In this document: positions 50,491 through 60,134 of the stretch, piece by piece
How the letters are laid out: each line of letters opens with the position of its first letter
How positions within the stretch are numbered: the first letter of the stretch is position 1
NCBI GenBank assembly: GCA_041390365.1
Contig: JAWKQB010000001.1
Coordinates: 1,541,754 to 1,605,753, forward strand
From: Syntrophotaleaceae bacterium
GTDB taxonomy: Bacteria > Desulfobacterota > Desulfuromonadia > Desulfuromonadales > Syntrophotaleaceae
Direction: 5' to 3'
DNA length: 64,000 nt
The notes under the pieces: generated by a model
Told to the model about the DNA's origin: nothing
The model's input: the letters and a program-made list of their open reading frames with translations, nothing else
The model's database searches: none
Program-made: the position numbers and the translations under genes

Positions 50491-52857
50491 ATGCCTGAGA
50501 AAAAAACCTTGCCGGAACTGCACACCGAAAAGGTCTTCAAGGGAAAGATTGAACTCGATGTCCGCGACTCGACTCCCGATTGGGAGCCCTATTTACCCCC
50601 GATGGCGCCCAAGGATGCGCCGAACGTGCTCTTCATCCTGTACGATGATACAGGGTTGGCGGCGTGGTCGCCCTATGGGGGCCGAATCAATATGCCGGCA
50701 GCACAAAAACTCGCGGACCGCGGGCTGATCTACACCCAATGGCACACCTGCGCCTTGTGTGCCCCCACCCGCTCCACCTGCCTGACCGGCCGCAACCACC
50801 ACGTCAACGGGTTCGCCGAAATTGCTGAGGGATCCAATGGCTTCCCCGGCTATCACGCCCGCATCCCCGATCAGTGCGCCACCATCCCTCACATCCTGCA
50901 GGATGCCGGCTGGAGCACCTTCTGGGTGGGCAAGAACCACAATGTACCGGAGCAGGACATGGGCCCGGGCGGATACAAAGGCACGTGGCCCCTGCAAAAG
51001 GGCTTCGACCGCTTCTACGGCTTTCTGGGTGGCGAGACCAATCAGTGGTACCCCGACCTTGTTGAAGATAATCGTTACATCGACCAGCCCTACATGCCTT
51101 CCGAAGGCTACCACCTCTCCAAGGACCTGGCCGATCAGGCCATCCGCATGATCCGCGACAACAAGGCCAGCAATCCCTCCAAGCCGTGGTACATGTGGTA
51201 CTGCCCGGGCGCTAATCATGCACCCCACCAGGCTCCTCAGGAATACATCGACAAGTACAAGGGCAGGTTCGACGAAGGTTACGAAGCCTACCGCGAATGG
51301 GTGTTGGAGCGCATGATCGAGAAGGGCGTTCTGCCCGAGGATACCAAGCTGACTCCGTTCAATCCCATACCGGAGGACCAGGCCAACCCTCTTGATACCG
51401 TCCTGCCGTGGGATACCTTGAGCGATGACCAGAAGAAGCTCTTCTGCCGCATGGCGGAGGTTTTTGCCGGATTCTCTGAATACACCGATGCCCAGATCGG
51501 GCGCATCTTGGATTATCTGGAGGAATCAGGGCAGTTCGATAACACGCTCATCCTCTACGCGGCCGACAATGGCACTTCGGGCGAAGGCTCACCCAACGGC
51601 TCGGTCAACGAGAATAAATTCTTCAACGGCTTCCCCGATGATCTCCAGGAGAACCTGTCGATGATCGACAAACTCGGCGGGCCGGACTGCTACAATCACA
51701 TGCCAACCGGCTGGGCGGCCGCCTTTTCGACGCCCTTCAAGATGTTCAAGCGCTACTCGCAGTACTCCGGTGGCACCTGCGATCCCCTGATCATTTCCTG
51801 GCCCAAGGGCATGAAGGCGCGCGGCGAGGTGCGACACCAGTATCACCATTCAGCCGATGTCGCGGCAACCATCCTCGATGTCTGTGGATTGGAGATGCCC
51901 GAAACCTATCGCGGCGTGGAACAGTATCCGATGAACGGGATTTCGATGCGCTACAGCTTCGATGCCGCCCCGGGCGCGCCCACCCGGAAGAAGCATCAGT
52001 ACTACGAGATGATGGGCACGCGCGGCATGTGGGAAGACGGCTGGCATGCTGCCGCCATCCATGCGCCGTTGACCGGGAAAGGCCATTTCGACCAGGACGA
52101 GTGGGAACTGTACCACGTGGCAGAGGATCGCTCCGAATCCACGAACCTGGCCGAAAAGTACCCGGAGAAGCTCGAACACCTCAAGCAGCTTTGGATGGAC
52201 GAGGCCCACAAGAATCTGGTGCTGCCCCTCAATGATTTCCCCGCGGTAGACGTTGCCGGCATCGAGCGGCCTTCGACCGAGCCCCCCCGAAATCGGTACA
52301 TCTACTACCCGGACACCACCGCGGTCCCCGAAGGCGTGGCGGCCAACGTGCGCGGACGCTCGTACAAAATCCTGGCCAACGTCGAGGTCGGTGAAAACTG
52401 TTCAGGCGTGATCTTTGCCCACGGTTCACGGTTCGGCGGACACTCGCTCTTCATCAAAGATCACAAGCTGTATTACGTGTACAACTTCCTGGGCATCCCA
52501 CCGGAACAGAGGTTCGTCTCCGATGAAATTCTCAAGCCCGGCAAATACACGCTGGGTGTGGAGTTTATCCGGGAGAAGGCCGGCGAATACCACGAGTCGC
52601 ACGGCACGGCCAAGCTGTACATCAATGAGAAGGTGGTGGCCGAAGGTCCGATGCGAACCCAGACCGGCAAGTTTACCCTGTGCGGAGATGGCCTGTGTGT
52701 CGGCCGCGATAGTGCGGACGCGGTCGCCAAGGAGTACACGCCGGAAACCCAGGGCAAGTTTACCGGCGGGACCATCCAATACGTCGAGGTGTCGGTGGAA
52801 CAGAAGCGGTACCGCAACCTCGAAATGGAGATGGCCGCGGCGATGGCGGTCGACTAA
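50491..52857 (+). CDS. Arylsulfatase (type I, formylglycine-dependent)
   Basis: 788 residues from ATG 50491 (GGAGG 7-8 bases upstream). Sulfatase domain from about residue 44: FILYDDTGLAAWSPYGG (metal ligands) and CAPTRSTCLTGRNHH with the CxPxR site (Cys about 92) that an FGE would convert to formylglycine. Later come WVGKNHN, LYAADNGTSGEG (Asp-Asn metal ligands) and the large C-terminal domain of the atsA-like branch. There is no signal peptide, so it is cytoplasmic unless exported otherwise. The FGE-like domains of the window lack the full catalytic Cys pair, so its activating enzyme is probably elsewhere. Substrate: sulfate esters, unspecified. Confidence 0.93.
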   Translation: MPEKKTLPELHTEKVFKGKIELDVRDSTPDWEPYLPPMAPKDAPNVLFILYDDTGLAAWSPYGGRINMPAAQKLADRGLIYTQWHTCALCAPTRSTCLTGRNHHVNGFAEIAEGSNGFPGYHARIPDQCATIPHILQDAGWSTFWVGKNHNVPEQDMGPGGYKGTWPLQKGFDRFYGFLGGETNQWYPDLVEDNRYIDQPYMPSEGYHLSKDLADQAIRMIRDNKASNPSKPWYMWYCPGANHAPHQAPQEYIDKYKGRFDEGYEAYREWVLERMIEKGVLPEDTKLTPFNPIPEDQANPLDTVLPWDTLSDDQKKLFCRMAEVFAGFSEYTDAQIGRILDYLEESGQFDNTLILYAADNGTSGEGSPNGSVNENKFFNGFPDDLQENLSMIDKLGGPDCYNHMPTGWAAAFSTPFKMFKRYSQYSGGTCDPLIISWPKGMKARGEVRHQYHHSADVAATILDVCGLEMPETYRGVEQYPMNGISMRYSFDAAPGAPTRKKHQYYEMMGTRGMWEDGWHAAAIHAPLTGKGHFDQDEWELYHVAEDRSESTNLAEKYPEKLEHLKQLWMDEAHKNLVLPLNDFPAVDVAGIERPSTEPPRNRYIYYPDTTAVPEGVAANVRGRSYKILANVEVGENCSGVIFAHGSRFGGHSLFIKDHKLYYVYNFLGIPPEQRFVSDEILKPGKYTLGVEFIREKAGEYHESHGTAKLYINEKVVAEGPMRTQTGKFTLCGDGLCVGRDSADAVAKEYTPETQGKFTGGTIQYVEVSVEQKRYRNLEMEMAAAMAVD

Positions 52858-52878
52858 GTCCCTTCGATCGTGGATATA

Positions 52879-52917
52879 CCATGGCGGGGTGCCGTCAAAG
52901 TCCGCACCCCGCCATGG
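52879..52917 (+). terminator. Terminator of the arylsulfatase gene
   Basis: A perfect 14-bp inverted repeat (CCATGGCGGGGTGC / GCACCCCGCCATGG) with an 11-base loop, 22 bases after the stop. The U run is weak (TTGTATTCATTT). Confidence 0.75.
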
Positions 52918-53033
52918 TTGTATTCATTTCAAGGAAGCCTTTTTGGGCACAAGCTGGCGGAATCGGCTCCTTGCCACCCCTGATCGACAGCACCATCCTG
53001 GTTCTCAGACCGGTCAAACGCCAGAATTTATGG

Positions 53034-53582
53034 TCAGCGTCGTGGAGGTTTGACCTTGCCGCAGTCGTCCGACAGCCACTGGCCGGCCTGTGTCATCTCA
53101 ATGCGTTCAGGTTTACCCTCGACCTTGGTGTTGATCGTGGCCTTTCCCGTGAAGTTTTTCGGATTGCTCATGGTAATCTCGCCTTCGCCGCTGGTTGGCG
53201 GATTGCCGGCGCAATTAAACTTGAATTTCATCCTGTTGCCCGTGCGCCCGACGACCTGCTGCCTGCAGTCCCCATCCTTTTGCGGCACGTAGTCTTGCTC
53301 GGACATTTCCTTGGTGATACAGACCTTGACGCTGGTGCCGTTGGGACCAACCCCCACGCCTTGCGCCGCCATCATCTGTTCCACCATCTTGCGTTGTTCA
53401 GGCGGCATGCCGGCCAACTCTTTCTGCATCTGGGCCATGGCCTGCTCCATCTCGCCACCCTGTGTCTTGACCGTGAAGCTGTGTTCCCAGAGACCGGGAC
53501 GCATTTTCATGTCCTCCGCCCACCCCTGACCAGCCAATGGGAAAAGGGCCAGAACGGCAATCAGCGCGATTCCATTTTTCAC
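53034..53582 (-). CDS. Exported DUF3617 family protein
   Basis: 182 residues starting at GTG 53582, chosen because AAGGAGG precedes it and a signal peptide follows (VKNGIALIAVLALFPLAGQGWA). The body shows the family pattern MRPGLWEHSFTVK, a Met/Gln-rich helix, VKVCITKEMSE with a Cys, KDGDCRQQ, and a C-terminal GQWLSDDCG. Two Cys pairs may form disulfides. Periplasmic; function of the family unknown. Convergent with the sulfatase gene. Confidence 0.8.
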   Translation of the reverse strand: MKNGIALIAVLALFPLAGQGWAEDMKMRPGLWEHSFTVKTQGGEMEQAMAQMQKELAGMPPEQRKMVEQMMAAQGVGVGPNGTSVKVCITKEMSEQDYVPQKDGDCRQQVVGRTGNRMKFKFNCAGNPPTSGEGEITMSNPKNFTGKATINTKVEGKPERIEMTQAGQWLSDDCGKVKPPRR

Positions 53583-53679
53583 AGAAACCTCCTTTGAGTT
53601 ACAGCATGAACGAAAAACACCCTTGGTCGGCATTTTAGGATTAAAATTTCATTGTCGGTCTTTCCCTGATTGTCGCACG

Positions 53680-55611
53680 ATCGGGTAGGAGGCGGGGTCA
53701 CCCCCGCCGTCCTCCCACACCACCGTGCGTACGGTTCCGTACACGGCGGTTCACAAAGCACTCTGAAAGCGTCTGAGACTGTCTACCAAGCAGATCAGCC
53801 CCAGTTTATCGAAGAAGGATTTTCGAAACGCATCGTGCATGTGCGAGGCTCCTGCATTCCACCAGGGGCCTCGCCCGTTTTGAGCCGACCTCCATGCTCT
53901 GAGTTCCGACAATCCCCGCCGCATCAAATTCCTGGCCCGCGTAAAAGAGCGCTTCCACTGCCGCCACAGAATGCAGCGTAGTTTCCGCCTGACCCAGCTA
54001 TCCAGTTCTTCGAAGATGCCTTTGACTTCCGCCAGCCGAAAGTAGGCGATCCATCCCCGCAGTTTCGGGGTGGACTCTTCGATGACCCGTTTGAGGCTGT
54101 GTCCCCTTCCCCGACGAAAGAGCTCTCTGAGGTTGGCCTTGAACCGTTTCACAGAGCCTTCAGCCACCTTGAGCCGCGGTTTCTTGTGAAAGGTCATCCT
54201 GTAACCCAGAAAGGTTCTCTCCCAGGGGCGGCCAACGGCGCTTTTGACGCGGTTGACCTTGAGTTTCAGCCGCTGTTCGAGAAACTGGATCAGCGAAGCC
54301 ATGACCCGCTCCGCCGATTGCCGACTGCGCACGTAAATGTTGCAATCATCGGCATAACGGCAGAAGGCGTGGCCGCGCCTCTCCAGTTCCTTGTCGAACT
54401 CGTCAAGCAGGATGTTCGACAACAGCGGCGAGAGCGGGCCGCCTTGCGGCGTCCCTTCCACCCGTGGCGAGACGATCCCCCCTTCGAGCACTCCGGCCCT
54501 CAGGTATCTGCGGATCAGTCGCAGTACACGGGGGTCTTTGACCTTGCGGGCCACTCGTGCCATAAGCACGTCGTGTCCGACCCGGTCGAAGAACTTCTCC
54601 AGGTCGATATCGACCACCCACCGCCGCCCTTCGGCCACATGCCTGCGGGCTGCTTGTACCGCCTGGTGGGCGCTCCGTCCGGGCCGAAACCCGTAGGAGC
54701 TATCGGAGAATCCGGTATCGAACAGCCGCATCAGCTCCTGATGCAGCGCCTGCTGAATGAGCCGGTCCAGCACCGTGGGAATGCCGAGCATGCGCACCCC
54801 GCCGCCGGGCTTGGGTATCTCGACCTTCCGCACCGGCTGGGGCTGGTAACTTCCGTTCAGCAGTTCCTCCTTGATACGCGGCCATTCCTTGACCAGGTAG
54901 CCTTTCAGCTCACCCCCCTGCATCCCGTCGATGCCGGGGGCTCCTTTGTTGCTGACCACCCGATCGTAGGCCGCCATCATGTTGCCGCGACTGACGACCT
55001 CTTCCATCAGCCGCGTCTCCGCTTCCGTCCAGGACGGTTCCCGGCATGCCGTGACGTTTGACGCACCTGTGCCGTACTCTTGCGACTTCCGGTCGCTACC
55101 CTCGGGCCCGGCCCCTGATCTCTCAATCAGGGCTTCTGCTTCTTCGATCGTCATCGAAATTCGAGTCTCCTGAATGGCGCCTCGTGTTCGGCCCTTCATC
55201 GGGATGGTCAACCCCGGCTACTAGGGCCTCTGCTGACTTCTGCCGACCCGTCCCGACGCCTCTCGACGCCGGTAGCACGAGGCAGATCGGCAGATCTCCC
55301 AGGGTAATGCGCGTGACCTTCCCATATACCCGCCGCATCTACAGCCCCACCCTCCCGGATGGCTATGGGGCTTTGAAGATTATGGCCTTCTCGCCCGGAT
55401 GGAACTGCCTCGTATGCGATTTCTGTTCGTCGGGCCGGGAGTTTGCCTGCGGCTTCCTTCAGATTCCACCTCGCGGTGGACACCCTTGCCGTTCGGCTAG
55501 TGGTTCCCGCCATCAGGGTCCACAGGGGACTTACACCCCCAAGTCATCCGGTCATCACCACAACAACCGGAACAGCGCCAGTCAAGGCGCTACGCGCCAT
55601 GCCTGGCGCAC
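53680..55611 (-). mobile_element. Group II intron (bacterial class C-like)
   Basis: About 1.93 kb on the minus strand. The 5' end reads GTGCGCCAGGCATGGCGCG, a group II start. The 3' part holds a domain V-like hairpin (GAACCGCCGTGTACGG, then AACCGTACGCACGGTGG, about 53716-53756) and ends in TCCTACCCGAT at 53680. It encodes a maturase-RT at 53751-55211. The 5' exon is a terminator stem, the usual target of class C introns. Ends are assigned by motif and may be off by a few bases. Confidence 0.85.
53751..55211 (-). CDS. ltrA: Group II intron reverse transcriptase/maturase
   Basis: 486 residues. RT motifs: VVDIDLEKFFDRVGHDVL (A), GTPQGGPLSPLLSNILLDEFD (QGxxxSP) and FCRYADDCNIYV (YADD). The maturase domain X includes LRGWIAYFRLAEVKGIFEELDSWVRRKLR (family pattern, partly quoted by motif), and the C-terminal GRGPWWNAGASHMHDAF resembles class C introns. 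No HNH endonuclease domain, so mobility would rely on pre-existing nicks or replication forks. The exact start is uncertain: ATG 55211 or the one 19 codons later (MTIEEAEALIER). Splicing factor for its own intron. Confidence 0.93.
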   Translation of the reverse strand: MTIPMKGRTRGAIQETRISMTIEEAEALIERSGAGPEGSDRKSQEYGTGASNVTACREPSWTEAETRLMEEVVSRGNMMAAYDRVVSNKGAPGIDGMQGGELKGYLVKEWPRIKEELLNGSYQPQPVRKVEIPKPGGGVRMLGIPTVLDRLIQQALHQELMRLFDTGFSDSSYGFRPGRSAHQAVQAARRHVAEGRRWVVDIDLEKFFDRVGHDVLMARVARKVKDPRVLRLIRRYLRAGVLEGGIVSPRVEGTPQGGPLSPLLSNILLDEFDKELERRGHAFCRYADDCNIYVRSRQSAERVMASLIQFLEQRLKLKVNRVKSAVGRPWERTFLGYRMTFHKKPRLKVAEGSVKRFKANLRELFRRGRGHSLKRVIEESTPKLRGWIAYFRLAEVKGIFEELDSWVRRKLRCILWRQWKRSFTRARNLMRRGLSELRAWRSAQNGRGPWWNAGASHMHDAFRKSFFDKLGLICLVDSLRRFQSAL

Positions 55612-55620
55612 CATAGAAAG

Positions 55621-55650
55621 GGAGGGCCGCCCCTCTCGGGACAGCCCCCC
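55621..55650 (-). terminator. Terminator hairpin serving as intron insertion site
   Basis: A 13-bp stem with three G.U pairs (GGGGGGCTGTCCC / GGGGCGGCCCTCC on the minus strand) and a GAGA loop, then CTTTCTAT. It follows the delta-60 repeat gene stop by about 15 bases; the intron starts 10 bases beyond the stem. Confidence 0.75.
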
Positions 55651-55663
55651 TGAAGTGTCGGCC

Positions 55664-57190
55664 TTAAGGCAGGTAACGGGCCACAATGAACGCAGAGGTA
55701 CCCGAACCCTGTCCCCCTGCCACTACGATCCTGTCGCTCGAGTCGATGGCCAGGCCGTAGGCGTACGGGCTGCCGCCAATCTCGGTGTACACGTAGCCAT
55801 CGGGGCTGCCGAAGGTGGTGTCGAGAATGCCGTTCGCGGTGTAGCGCGCAACGGGCAGCACGGAGTTGGAGCCCACCGTTGCGTTCCCCGCGAGCAGGAT
55901 CCCGTCATCGCCGACCGCCATGGCGTAGGCTGTGGCGCTGTCGCCGACGGGGGTGGTCACGAAGCCACTGTCACCGAAGGTATTGTCAAGCAAGCCGTCG
56001 GAACTGAATCCGAGCATTGCGAACTCAAAGTGCGAACCGACCAGATGCTCGCCGGCGACCACAACCCTGCCGTTCTGTATGACCAGGGCCGTGGGGTCGG
56101 AAATGAACGTGCTCAAGATATAACCGGCCCCGCCCCCCCAACCGACAATGTCGAGAGAGCCGTCGGTGTTGTACCGGGCGATGCTTGCAGCGAAATTGGT
56201 AAAATCACCGAGATAAGATTGGCCAGCCACCACGATCTTCCCGTCGGCCTGAACGGCAACCGCATTGGCGCGCGAGAAAGCCTGAATGACGGTGGTCACG
56301 TACCCTATCTGGCCGGGACCGAACCCGGTAGCGGCATCGGTATCCAGGGCTCCAGCAGTCGTCAGCCGCACCACGGCGAACCTGTCCGCTGTTTCACCGG
56401 CCAGCACTATTTTGCCGTCACTCTGAATGGCTACGCCCTGAGCACCGTAGGAACCGTTCGAGGTAAAGGGCGAATAGAAGACGTGTCCGTTGCCCACGGT
56501 GCCAAACGAATCATCGAGGCTGCCATCCACATTGAGACGGGCTGCCGCCATTCGGAAGAATCCGCCAGACGACCCGATCCCCGCTACGACAATCTTGCCG
56601 TCACCCTGGATGGCCATGTCCCTGATACTCGAAAGCCCTGCCGGCATGTCGGCAATACCGTCGGTGCCGAACGCTAAATCGAGGGTGCCGTCATCGTTGT
56701 ATCGGACCACGGAAGCGCCGTCGCCGGCAACGAGGATCTTTCCGTCCCCCTGGATGGCCACGTCGTAGGCCATACCGTCACTGGAAGTAGTCACGATGCC
56801 TGCGACGCCAAACGCGGTATCGAGGTCGCCTGCGAGACCATTGGAAACCGGTGACCATTGAGCATAGAGCGTCACATCGGCGCTCCCCATCTCGAATTCG
56901 GCCCCCTCTGTGTAAGTCGTTCCTCCTCCGTCAGCCTGCGTGTTCCAGCCCGCAAAGGTGAATCCGGTTTTCAAAAGATTGCCGGTATTTCCGAGCACCG
57001 TGACGGTCTGGCCTTCTTCGTAATCGGTGTTATCGACCGGGACGTTTCCGCCATTTTCATCGTTACCATCATAGGTTACGTTAAAGGTCGTTGTTCCACT
57101 TCCATCAGAGCTTCCACTACCGCCGCATCCAGCCAGGGCCACGGCAAGAATCAGGATTAAAACAAAACCGAAATGCATGTGCTTTTTCAT
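55664..57190 (-). CDS. Lipoprotein with delta-60 repeat propeller
   Basis: 508 residues from ATG 57190 (GAGGCGGAA upstream). Lipobox LAGC. An InlB B-repeat-like/List_Bact domain at about 33-110 (FNVTYDGNDENGG, GFTFAGWNTQADGG, VTLYAQWS) is followed by about seven delta-60 repeats (pattern DGKIVVAG...LARYN.DGSLD..FG), which form a beta-propeller. It is likely displayed on the outer surface. It is the last gene before the group II intron; its terminator is the intron's target. Confidence 0.88.
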   Translation of the reverse strand: MKKHMHFGFVLILILAVALAGCGGSGSSDGSGTTTFNVTYDGNDENGGNVPVDNTDYEEGQTVTVLGNTGNLLKTGFTFAGWNTQADGGGTTYTEGAEFEMGSADVTLYAQWSPVSNGLAGDLDTAFGVAGIVTTSSDGMAYDVAIQGDGKILVAGDGASVVRYNDDGTLDLAFGTDGIADMPAGLSSIRDMAIQGDGKIVVAGIGSSGGFFRMAAARLNVDGSLDDSFGTVGNGHVFYSPFTSNGSYGAQGVAIQSDGKIVLAGETADRFAVVRLTTAGALDTDAATGFGPGQIGYVTTVIQAFSRANAVAVQADGKIVVAGQSYLGDFTNFAASIARYNTDGSLDIVGWGGGAGYILSTFISDPTALVIQNGRVVVAGEHLVGSHFEFAMLGFSSDGLLDNTFGDSGFVTTPVGDSATAYAMAVGDDGILLAGNATVGSNSVLPVARYTANGILDTTFGSPDGYVYTEIGGSPYAYGLAIDSSDRIVVAGGQGSGTSAFIVARYLP

Positions 57191-57810
57191 TTCCGCCTCA
57201 CGAAAGAATAAAATTTGCATTCCATTGGTGCCCCCTAAGCCCATGTTACAATCAGATCGCTCCGCCCCGTCCCCCCCTTCCTGTTGTTTTCCGCCTTGAG
57301 AATATTTCAGAGGTCATCGACATTCGGAAAGCCGTTCATTTTCCAGCTGTCTGCACGACGCCCACAACACCGCCAATGCTATCCGTCAAAGCGGTGTTTC
57401 CACATGGAGTGCCAAGAAGAAAAAGGGGAAGAAAATAAAGAAAAATGGGGAGTTGTAAAATTATGGAATTGATCAAGCAGGACCCTGAACACCAACCTTG
57501 AGGCAGAAAATCGATTGTCCGGGAAAGCATTGGAATCTCCAGGCCGGGATTCGGAATTACTTCATGTTAAGCAGCTTATAGCATGTTCAAAGGTAAAAGA
57601 AAATCCTATCTTTCGACCATGCGGTCGGGCCTGGCATCGACGCGAAGACGAGTCGAAGCGCAACAAAACCTTTGTTCCAGGCTGCTTCCAGCATGAAACA
57701 TCCATCGACGAAACGAGCCCGATCATTGAGGCTAAAAGACCTCGGGCGGGACAAACACGGGCCTCTCACCGGAAAATAAGGCTACAGAGTCAAATTGTTG
57801 ATATTCCAGG
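57191..57810. other. Gene-free stretch
   Basis: Upstream of the delta-60 repeat gene. Open frames here lack ribosome sites. No family feature seen. The part near 57200-57260 should hold the promoter of the lipoprotein gene. Confidence 0.35.
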
Positions 57811-57920
57811 GGGGATAGCGAGAGGGGTCGCGTCTACATTTTCCACGGGATAGCGAGAGGGGTCGCGTCTACATTTTCCACAAACGAAATGTGTAGACGC
57901 GACCCCTCTATTGTTCTCGC
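57811..57920. repeat. Second palindromic repeat family (two direct plus one inverted copy)
   Basis: GATAGCGAGAGGGGTCGCGT + CTACATTTTCC occurs twice in tandem (57814, 57849), followed by the inverted copy GTAGACGCGACCCCTCTATT (57893-57912). The whole can fold into a long hairpin. Related copies at 60135-60245. Confidence 0.75.
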
Positions 57921-58086
57921 TCTGTTGTTCTATTTGTTCATTTGAGGGTCGAAATGGCGGTTCTAAGGGCAAAATATGGGATTATTTTTCGAATTCTCTT
58001 TTACAAACCAAAGACTTGTCCAGGTCCGACCCCAGGAACGTTCTCGGACCAGGTCGACCGCGATCATCCTTGACACTCCGCCATAC

Positions 58087-58647
58087 TTATAAAGTCTCGG
58101 GCCAGTTTTCCGAAAGGGCTTTTATGAAAGCTGAAAGGTTTTCATGAGCGCCTCCCTCGCAAGCTTCACGATATCTAGTATGTGCTAACAGTGCTCTGCT
58201 TCCGAATTCCGTTTCAATGGTTTCGCGCCAAATCGCTTTGCCGGATTTTCGGTCCACGAAGATATAGCCTACTTTGAGAGTATTTCGAGTTTCGAGTCGT
58301 GAATTGTCCTGAACGGATCGTTGGGAAAGAATAATGGCGCTTACGTCAAGATCAGTCTCGCCCTCTCTTGTTACGGCACTGAAGATTCCCGAGTTTTTGA
58401 GACCGGCAAAAAGAGCCGCCTCTAAATCAGCATCCGATAAATTTTCATACCAATTTGGCCATCTTGTATTAATTCCACCTGACCCGCGAACTACTCTCAC
58501 GGATTTATTGATTACCCGGGCCCCAGGATCTGTGATATTTGGAGTCATATTTCCCAAATTTCCATGAGTCTGACACCCGTTAATGAACGAAGCAAATATT
58601 CCTAAAAGGAAAATAAGAAAAATAGATTTTAGTAAAGGGCGCGACAT
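58087..58647 (-). CDS. Lipoprotein of unknown function
   Basis: 186 residues, lipobox INGC after a hydrophobic leader (SIFLIFLLGIFASF). Contains SDADLEAALFAGLKNSGIFSAV and TDLDVSAIILSQRS, an alpha-beta pattern reminiscent of small outer-membrane lipoproteins with a DUF4136/LpoB-like fold, but I cannot place it in a family. The gene lies 15 bases downstream of the next lipoprotein gene, so the two form an operon. Confidence 0.7.
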   Translation of the reverse strand: MSRPLLKSIFLIFLLGIFASFINGCQTHGNLGNMTPNITDPGARVINKSVRVVRGSGGINTRWPNWYENLSDADLEAALFAGLKNSGIFSAVTREGETDLDVSAIILSQRSVQDNSRLETRNTLKVGYIFVDRKSGKAIWRETIETEFGSRALLAHTRYREACEGGAHENLSAFIKALSENWPETL

Positions 58648-58662
58648 TCGATACCTCCTGTT

Positions 58663-59514
58663 TTAATTGTTTTTAAAATTGTTCAGCAATAGTCGCACAT
58701 TATCGCCACGGGCAACAACCTCAGGGTTCATCGGATCACCCTTGGCAAACACTGTGCTCATATTGAGGATCTCTCCATTGCGTAAGTCCAAAATTCCGGC
58801 AAACATATTCATTCCATCGCTCGGCACTTTCGGAAACACATATACAGCAACGAGATTCGTACCGAATCCAGTGAGAATCCCTGTGGTTAGCCCTGTCAAG
58901 AATTGTGCTGTTCCGTATGCTGCCGCTTTTCCCCCAGATAAACTATTCCCGCCAACCCAGATATAAACGAGTTTTTTGTTGTTGCTTCGGCTGGTCACGA
59001 TCGAAGAAGCAATTTTTGCTCTTTCGAGACTAATCTGCTTCGATTCGTTTCCAATGGGTTCAGGCAATAGCTTTTCCTGTGTAATGAATCTCACAAGATC
59101 CTTTAAAGCTAAAGCATATTCAGTATCTTTCGAAATATTATTGTCAATTACGTATGGGAGCGCAATTTCAGTTACATCATCATCCATTGTATAAGCAACT
59201 CTTGCAGGAGTAGCATTTTGAATAGCGCCACAGACAAATGGCACAATTATGTCTTTAATATCAAATCCTACCGCGGTTAAGTGATTCGAAGCTGAAATTG
59301 ATAATGCTTTTGCCCCATCTTGGGAATTTTTCACTACATAATAATCATCTGTGACCGCGGGCTCTTTCTTTATGCAGACGTCTATTAAAAGGATCGTATT
59401 TTGCTCACTATTGGAATATATCGAATCCGTTAACCTCTTGGTTACCGGTGGATTGGCTGCGCCACATCCGGAAATGACTATCGAAACCAAAATACCCAAG
59501 ATAATCCTGTTCAT
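58663..59514 (-). CDS. Lipoprotein of unknown function
   Basis: 283 residues. Signal peptide with lipobox ISGC. The body has an alpha-beta look with a central hydrophobic, Gly-rich stretch (GTAQFLTGLTTGILTGFGTNLVAVYVF, about residues 200-230, quoted in part by motif). AAAAGGAATTAGT precedes the ATG. Lower GC content than the neighbouring genes, suggesting later acquisition. Forms a two-gene unit with the lipoprotein at 58087-58647. Confidence 0.7.
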   Translation of the reverse strand: MNRIILGILVSIVISGCGAANPPVTKRLTDSIYSNSEQNTILLIDVCIKKEPAVTDDYYVVKNSQDGAKALSISASNHLTAVGFDIKDIIVPFVCGAIQNATPARVAYTMDDDVTEIALPYVIDNNISKDTEYALALKDLVRFITQEKLLPEPIGNESKQISLERAKIASSIVTSRSNNKKLVYIWVGGNSLSGGKAAAYGTAQFLTGLTTGILTGFGTNLVAVYVFPKVPSDGMNMFAGILDLRNGEILNMSTVFAKGDPMNPEVVARGDNVRLLLNNFKNN

Positions 59515-59542
59515 ACTAATTCCTTTTCAGGTTTAACGTGAA

Positions 59543-59576
59543 AACGCCGGCAACCATCAACCGGCGTTGCTTTTTT
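59543..59576 (+). terminator. Terminator-like hairpin
   Basis: A perfect 8-bp stem AACGCCGG / CCGGCGTT with a 10-base loop, then GCTTTTTT. It points rightward, but no plus-strand gene precedes it closely; on the minus strand only a short TTTTC follows. It may insulate the lipoprotein pair from upstream minus-strand transcription. Confidence 0.6.
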
Positions 59577-60134
59577 CTGGTGGTTGCCGGATCTTCAGGT
59601 TTATTTGCTTTCGGGCCTATTCAGTAAAAACCGCCAGGGAGCTTCAGCAGGCAATTTCCTTCCGGGACCTCAAAAGTTCCGAAGTCCCGTAGTAAGTTGT
59701 ATTTTTCTCTTCTTCGTTTGGAGTGACCTCAATTACCGCCTCTTTCTCGCCCCTTCCCCCTTACAAGACCAACCGTAACAGTGAATTTTGATCACATTGT
59801 GCAGCAGGGTCATCAGCTTCCATTGGGCCATCGACCTTGACCTTGCCCCGGCGAGGATGGGCTCTCCTTGTGATCGAACCCACCAATAACTCATGGCCCA
59901 TTTCCAATTAGTTTTTGCTGCACTAGTAATGCCAAATTCTTAAATGCCTTATTTTAAACCCTTTTTTGGGGAAAGTGTCTGAGTTGTAAATATTTTCGAC
60001 TTACCAAAAAAGGCGATCTGATTGAGGGTCAGAAGTTGAAAATATCAAATCCATCTATTTTTTCAGTTATATAGTTGGAGATTTTACGTTCAAGCGCGAA
60101 GGGAGTCGGAGTTGGAATAATTTACACTTTTCAA
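59577..60134. other. Gene-free stretch
   Basis: About 560 bases, AT-rich towards 60000. The short open frame at 59584-59778 has no ribosome site or family feature, and I do not support it. Confidence 0.35.

Noticed and set aside
50593..51228. Minus-strand frame inside the arylsulfatase gene
   Set aside because: Shadow of a strongly supported sulfatase frame with CxPxR motif.
53751..55211. Second RT as part of the DGR
   Set aside because: It has QGGPLSP and YADD motifs, a maturase domain and intron RNA ends; it is a group II intron RT.
59584..59778. Open frame of 64 codons as a gene
   Set aside because: No ribosome site, no family pattern, skewed composition; sits in a repeat-rich gene-free region.
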